Shown piece after piece: positions 11,508 through 13,620 of a DNA stretch of 13,620 bases. Source of the DNA: Limnoraphis robusta CS-951 (GTDB taxonomy: Bacteria; Cyanobacteriota; Cyanobacteriia; Cyanobacteriales; Microcoleaceae); assembly GCF_000972705.2 (NCBI RefSeq), contig NZ_LATL02000107.1:1-13620 (forward strand). Reading direction: 5' to 3'. Made by a program: the position numbers and the translations under genes. Numbering within the stretch: position 1 is the first letter of the stretch; each line of letters opens with the position of its first letter. Under the pieces are notes generated by a model. The model searched no databases and was not told where the DNA came from. It was given only the letters and a program-made list of their open reading frames with translations.

Positions 11508-13620
11508 ATGTTTTTTCACTCCGTAAAACTCTCATTTACTCCGGGTTTAATGATAGGGATTTCGGGTTTTGTTCTCGCTACCTCTCCATCAACAGCCCTA
11601 GCACAAATAGTCCCCGATAACACACTCGGTTCAGAAAACTCGGTAGTTACTCCTAATGTTAACATACGCGGAATTAATAGCGATCGCATAGACGGGGGAG
11701 CGGTTCGGGGGTCTAACTTATTTCATAGTTTTCAAGAATTTAATATTAGAGAGGGACGGGGGGCTTATTTTTCTAATCCCGATAATATTATTAATATACT
11801 AACTCGCGTTACCGGGGGGAATATCTCAGAAATCCTCGGAACGTTAGGGGTTTTAGGGAATGCTAACCTATTTTTAATTAATCCTGCGGGGATAGTTTTT
11901 GGACCCAATGCCAGATTAGATGTAGGCGGTTCATTTTTTGCCACAACAGCCGATGGAATCTTATTTGAAAATGGCTTTGAATTTGCAGCATCTAACCCCC
12001 AAGCACCGCCATTATTAACGATAAATATGCCGTTGGGTTTGAATATTAGGGAAAATCCTGGGGCTATTGTTAATCAAACGTTACCACAACTCGTTCGGTT
12101 GGATGAAAGTCCGTTAAGAAATGATGCAGGATTTCTGATTCCGCAAGGCTTAAACGTTCCCAGAAATCAAACCTTAGCATTAATAGGCGGAGATGTAATA
12201 TTTGATGGAGGCGTTGCCATTTCTCCAGGGAGTCGAATTCAATTAGGAGGATTATCAGAACCGGGAATTGTACAAATTAATCCTGATAATAGTTTCACCT
12301 TTCCCGATAATATTCAACGGGGAAATGTAGCGTTAACCAATGAATCACAAATAAACGTTCGTGCGGATGGAGGCGGAGACGTTAATATTAATGCAAGAAA
12401 TGTTGAGATATCGGGTGGTAGTGTTATTCGAGCGGGAATAGATAATGGATTGGGTTCTATTGAAGCGGAAGGTGGGGATGTTAATATTAATGTTCAGGAT
12501 AATGTTTTGATAACAGGTGCAGGCAGTTCAATTGGAAACAGTATTAACATTGATGGAATCGGTCAACCTGGAGATATTAACATCACAGCTAATTCACTCT
12601 CAATGAATAATGGAGCATTTCTCAGTACAGTCCTTTTTGGAGAAGGAAATGCAGGCAACATTAATATAGTCACAAACTCATTAGTAATGAGTAATCAAGC
12701 TCGACTTGGTGCTTTGACTTTTGGACAAGGAAATGCAGGTGTAGTATCAATTTTAGCTAGGGATTCTGTTGAGTTATCGGATGGTAATATTTTGAGTAGT
12801 GTCGAAGAAGGTGCAGTTGGAAATGGGGGAACAATTGAAATTAATACGGGTAATTTATTGATATCTGAAGGTTCACCAGTTATTACTAGCACTTCCGGGG
12901 AAGGAAATGCAGGTAATATAACTGTAAAAGCTGATAATATCGAACTCACAGGAACTTCTGCTGATGGTGAGTTGATTAGTGGTTTTTTTGCGGATGTCGA
13001 TGATACAGGTATTGGTAATGGAGGAAATATTTACATAGAAACTGGACAATTTCGATTAACAGAAGGAGCAAGAATTCAATCCAGTACCTTTGGACAAGGA
13101 AATGCTGGTTTAATTTCAATTTTAGCGACAGATTCTGTTGAATTATTAAGTAGTTTTATTTTTAGTGATGTTGAACAAGGTGCAAGGGGTGATGGAGGAA
13201 TAGTTGAAATTAATACAGGGAATTTATTGCTGTCAGAAGGAGCGCAAATTTTTACTAGAACTTCCGGGGAAGGAAATGCAGGCAGTATCATTGTAAAAGC
13301 TGCATCCGTCGCGCTTACCGGAACAACAGCAGATGGTGAATTTCCGAGTGGTTTTTTTGCTGATGTTAATGGAACAGGGATGGGTAATGGAGGAAATATT
13401 TACATAGAAACTGGACAATTACGATTAACAGAAGGAGGACGAATTCAAAGCAGTACCTTTGGACAAGGAAATGCTGGTTTAATTTCAATTTTTGCAACCG
13501 ATTCGGTGGAGTTAGCAGATAGTGGTATTTTCAGTGATGTTGGAGAAAACGCTGTTGGAGATGGGGGAAATATTGAAATTTCAACCTCATCACTTAATGC
13601 AATAAATGGACAGATTAGTT
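11508..13620 (+). CDS. Large TPS-type secreted exoprotein, haemagglutination-activity domain (runs off the right edge)
   Basis: From ATG 11508 the frame stays open for 704 codons to the window edge without interruption. Residues 1-32 are a signal peptide (basic/hydrophobic, ending TALA before Q33). Residues about 38-150 form the haemagglutination-activity/TPS secretion domain, with the hallmark NANLFLINPAGIVFGPNA (118-135) and VGGSFFATTADG. The rest is a glycine/asparagine-rich run of short repeats (GGDVNINA, GNAGNINI, FGEGNAG) predicting a long right-handed beta-helix. From about residue 400 it becomes a 123-residue (369-bp) tandem repeat. Such proteins cross the outer membrane through a dedicated TpsB (FhaC/ShlB) pore and act as adhesins or other surface exoproteins. 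No TpsB gene is in view. Total length and C-terminal function are unknown. The 205-bp gap upstream holds the nfu terminator and presumably the promoter. Confidence 0.92.
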   Translation, partial: MFFHSVKLSFTPGLMIGISGFVLATSPSTALAQIVPDNTLGSENSVVTPNVNIRGINSDRIDGGAVRGSNLFHSFQEFNIREGRGAYFSNPDNIINILTRVTGGNISEILGTLGVLGNANLFLINPAGIVFGPNARLDVGGSFFATTADGILFENGFEFAASNPQAPPLLTINMPLGLNIRENPGAIVNQTLPQLVRLDESPLRNDAGFLIPQGLNVPRNQTLALIGGDVIFDGGVAISPGSRIQLGGLSEPGIVQINPDNSFTFPDNIQRGNVALTNESQINVRADGGGDVNINARNVEISGGSVIRAGIDNGLGSIEAEGGDVNINVQDNVLITGAGSSIGNSINIDGIGQPGDINITANSLSMNNGAFLSTVLFGEGNAGNINIVTNSLVMSNQARLGALTFGQGNAGVVSILARDSVELSDGNILSSVEEGAVGNGGTIEINTGNLLISEGSPVITSTSGEGNAGNITVKADNIELTGTSADGELISGFFADVDDTGIGNGGNIYIETGQFRLTEGARIQSSTFGQGNAGLISILATDSVELLSSFIFSDVEQGARGDGGIVEINTGNLLLSEGAQIFTRTSGEGNAGSIIVKAASVALTGTTADGEFPSGFFADVNGTGMGNGGNIYIETGQLRLTEGGRIQSSTFGQGNAGLISIFATDSVELADSGIFSDVGENAVGDGGNIEISTSSLNAINGQIS
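12720..13620 (+). repeat. 369-bp tandem repeats inside the TPS exoprotein gene
   Basis: GGACAAGGAAATGC recurs at 12723, 13092 and 13461, exactly 369 bp apart each time. GGGGAAGGAAATGCAGG at about 12897 and 13266, and GAGGAAATATTTACATAGAA at 13021 and 13390, keep the same offset. The period is 123 codons, so the protein frame is kept. The two later copies are more alike than the first. The array continues beyond the window. Confidence 0.9.

Noticed and set aside
12695..13418. Three minus-strand frames with related sequences (PAFPSPEVL-type)
   Set aside because: Their similarity to each other only reflects the 369-bp tandem repeats of the TPS exoprotein read backwards.

Overview
The window looks like a chromosomal segment from a filamentous, Oscillatoria/Planktothrix/Microcoleus-like cyanobacterium. 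The evidence is eight copies of the HIP1 octamer GCGATCGC in 13.6 kb, heptanucleotide tandem repeats of the cyanobacterial STRR type, dispersed palindromes such as AGAAACCGGGTTTCT, and cyanobacterial families (a DUF3386-like protein, an RDD/pentapeptide protein, a TPS-secreted haemagglutinin-like protein). The genus assignment is an inference. I saw no rRNA, tRNA, CRISPR array or intact transposase.

Layout. Positions 1-258 (-) hold the N-terminal part of an unrecognised acidic protein. Positions 259-826 are a repeat-rich intergenic stretch with a palindromic element carrying heptamer repeats, a MITE-like element, and a likely ArsR/SmtB-type operator. That operator sits just before a Zn/Cd-type P1B-ATPase (827-2764, +), which is followed by a strong hairpin terminator. 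Next is a 50-codon internally deleted remnant of a phosphoglycerate mutase gene (2967-3119, +), then a small secreted protein on the minus strand (3178-3591). A probable two-gene unit follows: a small membrane protein (3841-4167, +) and an RDD + HEAT-like + pentapeptide membrane protein (4204-6342, +).

The middle of the window (6717-8142) is the most unusual part. A minus-strand gene encodes an LRAT/NlpC-type acyltransferase or protease-like domain fused to a short PspA/Vipp1 (IM30)-like coiled coil. It is divergently transcribed from a gene for a protein made entirely of five about 40-residue W...LYAaTs..LW repeats, probably a five-bladed beta-propeller lectin-like fold. They share a 136-bp intergenic region with two inverted repeats.

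After that come an Hsp20 small heat-shock gene (8243-8716, -) and a cysteine desulfurase (8890-10098, -). Divergent from the desulfurase are a DUF3386-like gene (10314-10967, +) and an NFU-type Fe-S scaffold gene (11063-11302, +). The desulfurase and NFU protein would act in the same pathway: sulfur mobilisation, then cluster assembly and delivery. The right end (11508 to the window edge) is the start of a large secreted TPS exoprotein with a signal peptide, a haemagglutination-activity/TPS domain and 369-bp internal tandem repeats. Its C-terminus and its TpsB partner lie outside the window.
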